Assembly (NCBI GenBank): GCA_964410215.1 | Contig: CAYPHA010000015.1 | Span: 1 to 64,000, forward strand | Origin: CAYPHA01 sp964410215 | Lineage (GTDB): Bacteria; Calditrichota; Calditrichia; Calditrichales; CAYPHA01 | DNA: 64,000 bases | Direction of reading: 5' to 3' | Shown here: one piece after another, positions 62,696-64,000 of the stretch | How the letters are laid out: each line of letters begins with the position of its first letter | How positions within the stretch are numbered: the stretch's first letter is position 1 | Translations under genes and position numbers: made by a program | Notes under the pieces: generated by a model | The model's input: the letters and a program-made list of their open reading frames with translations, nothing else | Database searches by the model: none | Told to the model about the DNA's origin: nothing

Positions 62696-64000
62696 ATGTT
62701 TTTAGACATGTTCAAACACAAAGGCAAATTCAATCGTTTGGCGGGAAGAGATAATCTCAAACATTATCAGAATCTCTATATGATGCTCTCGAAAAAGCAA
62801 AGTGACGGCGGTTTACCTGTCCACCCGGATAATAATTATCTCGGGGGCAATGAACTGGCTAAAAACATATATGAGAAGAAGTATTTTCTGAAGGATCTGG
62901 AAAACAGGCTCATTGAAAAACGCCCCGAAGATGTATTTACCCGGGTTGCGTCGTTTATTGCATCCGTTGAGGCCGACGACCAGAAACGCGAAGAGTGGGC
63001 ATCCAAATTTTATAAGCATCTGTACGAGGGACATTTTGTGCCGGGTGGCCGTGTTCTGGCCGGTGCCGGGGACTTGTACCGTCTGAAAACCCTGGCAAAC
63101 TGTTTCGTTACCGTTATAGATAAAGACAATATCGAATCGATTTATAAATCGGCATACGAATGTGCCCGCACCTATTCCTATGGTGGCGGTATCGGCGTGG
63201 ATATCTCCCCCTTAAGACCCCGTGATTCCGTGGTTCATAACGCGGCCGACAGCTCCACGGGCGCCGTATCCTTTATGGAGCTGTTTTCCCTTACAACCGG
63301 TCTGATCGGCCAGAGCGGCCGGCGTGGCGCGCTCATGCTGACCGTCGATGTGAAACATCCTGATATTGTTGATTTTATTAAAGTTAAAAAGATTCCCAAC
63401 TGGGTGACCGAACAGATCATCGAGCAGATCAGCTGGAGCGGTAAATTCGATACCGAACAGTTGAAAGATATCGAACGGCAGGTGATGGAAAACACACAGG
63501 TGCGGTTTGCCAATATCAGTATCAAGGTTTCTGATGAATTTATGCAGGCCGTGGATGAACAAAACCGCCACGGCGTTACGAAACTGCTGGTCTATAAGAA
63601 ATTTAATAAAGAAATGGTCACGAAGGCATACCAGGATGCCGGCTACCATTATTCGTATCAGATTCCGGCCAAGGATATCGACGAGTATGAGCTTTTGCAC
63701 ACCTTTGACAGCCTGAATGCGCTGAACGATTTTCTCATCAAAAATCATGAAATGATGCTGAAAGCGGAAGATCTTAAAGATGCATCGAAACGGGATGTGT
63801 TCGGTGATTATGTTGTGCATTCTGAAGACGAACCATATGACCTGGCAATCCGTTACAGCGGCGATTTTATGCTCTATTTCGGTTCCGAACCGACCGGTGA
63901 AGTTCGTCGCCTGATTAAAGCACGTGAAGTTTGGGATCTCTTTGTTGAAGGAAATTATACGACCGCGGAGCCGGGTCTGATCTTCTGGAGCCGGATGAGT
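62696..64000 (+). CDS. nrdJ: Adenosylcobalamin-dependent (class II) ribonucleotide reductase, 5' part
   Basis: The first 435 codons of a large reductase that makes deoxynucleotides; the frame is still open at the right edge. Visible family motifs are FVPGGRVLAGAGD, the redox-active Cys region TLANCFV, SYGGGIGVDISPLRP, TTGLIGQSGRRGALM and DVKHPDIVDFIKVKK, all typical of B12-dependent NrdJ. GGAGCG precedes the ATG. An insert-like region at about 300-400 separates the N-terminal block from ARVWDLF-type downstream sequence. The enzyme would tie growth to cobalamin supply and so to the uptake genes in this window. Confidence 0.92.
   Translation, partial: MFLDMFKHKGKFNRLAGRDNLKHYQNLYMMLSKKQSDGGLPVHPDNNYLGGNELAKNIYEKKYFLKDLENRLIEKRPEDVFTRVASFIASVEADDQKREEWASKFYKHLYEGHFVPGGRVLAGAGDLYRLKTLANCFVTVIDKDNIESIYKSAYECARTYSYGGGIGVDISPLRPRDSVVHNAADSSTGAVSFMELFSLTTGLIGQSGRRGALMLTVDVKHPDIVDFIKVKKIPNWVTEQIIEQISWSGKFDTEQLKDIERQVMENTQVRFANISIKVSDEFMQAVDEQNRHGVTKLLVYKKFNKEMVTKAYQDAGYHYSYQIPAKDIDEYELLHTFDSLNALNDFLIKNHEMMLKAEDLKDASKRDVFGDYVVHSEDEPYDLAIRYSGDFMLYFGSEPTGEVRRLIKAREVWDLFVEGNYTTAEPGLIFWSRMS

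Overview
The window looks like part of a Gram-negative bacterial genome near 50% G+C, assembled from short reads: one 10-N scaffold join lies at 21892-21901. Outer-membrane biology is evident from a BtuB-like TonB receptor, a TolC/RND pump, a 1176-residue outer-membrane protein and many lipoproteins. Several families are typical of the FCB superphylum and its neighbours (Marinimicrobia, Calditrichota or KSB1-like lineages); this placement is inference from gene content, not a phylogeny. Energy and cofactor genes point to a respiratory, probably anaerobic or microaerobic, cobalamin-using organism. These include an eight-heme quinone-linked cytochrome, ApbE with a NqrM-like protein, and an adenosylcobalamin-type ribonucleotide reductase. 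Layout: 1-7300 holds a lone integron integrase, peptidase T with a DUF971 protein, tRNA-Thr(CGT), a GNAT enzyme, a transglutaminase-like lipoprotein and a coiled-coil lipoprotein. 7300-12440 is an energy-coupling-factor (ECF) uptake operon combined with a TonB receptor and flanked on both sides by the same dispersed GC-rich repeats. 12446-16185 encodes a two-subunit membrane quinone oxidoreductase whose larger subunit fuses a cytochrome-bd-like membrane domain to eight c-type heme motifs. 16414-18122 is an AT-rich ABC exporter. 18238-25396 is an ECF sigma, anti-sigma, periplasmic sensor, TolC, MFP and RND operon arranged like the Cupriavidus cnr system. 25668-26302 is a VapBC-type toxin-antitoxin pair. 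26405-30889 is a giant Lhr-type helicase cut by a single in-frame TGA at a position where the family has Trp. 31028-38934 carries penicillin acylase, ApbE, NqrM, LD-carboxypeptidase, a BtuC-like permease and small envelope proteins. 39125-44593 is ArgR followed by the radical SAM, rng, rplU, rpmA block. An unexplained two-hairpin transcript candidate follows at 44634-44750. 44850-49299 is an NHL protein plus the giant outer-membrane protein. 49296-51971 is an archaeal-style mevalonate entry cluster (HMG-CoA synthase, thiolase, DUF35 scaffold). 52815-56947 is a Zra-like envelope stress circuit: a Spy/ZraP-like protein, an NtrC-type regulator and a histidine kinase. It has two well-spaced sigma-54 promoter matches and a palindromic candidate activator site. 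57028-64000 holds a metallophosphoesterase/beta-propeller lipoprotein, an M29 aminopeptidase, thioredoxin reductase, a BtuF-like binding protein and the 5' part of the class II ribonucleotide reductase. Housekeeping promoters found by eye share a -35 TTGNNN, a 17-bp spacer and an AT-rich -10 (TATATT, TAAATT, TAATTT), so a sigma-70-like consensus appears to work here. Many genes have clear Shine-Dalgarno sequences.
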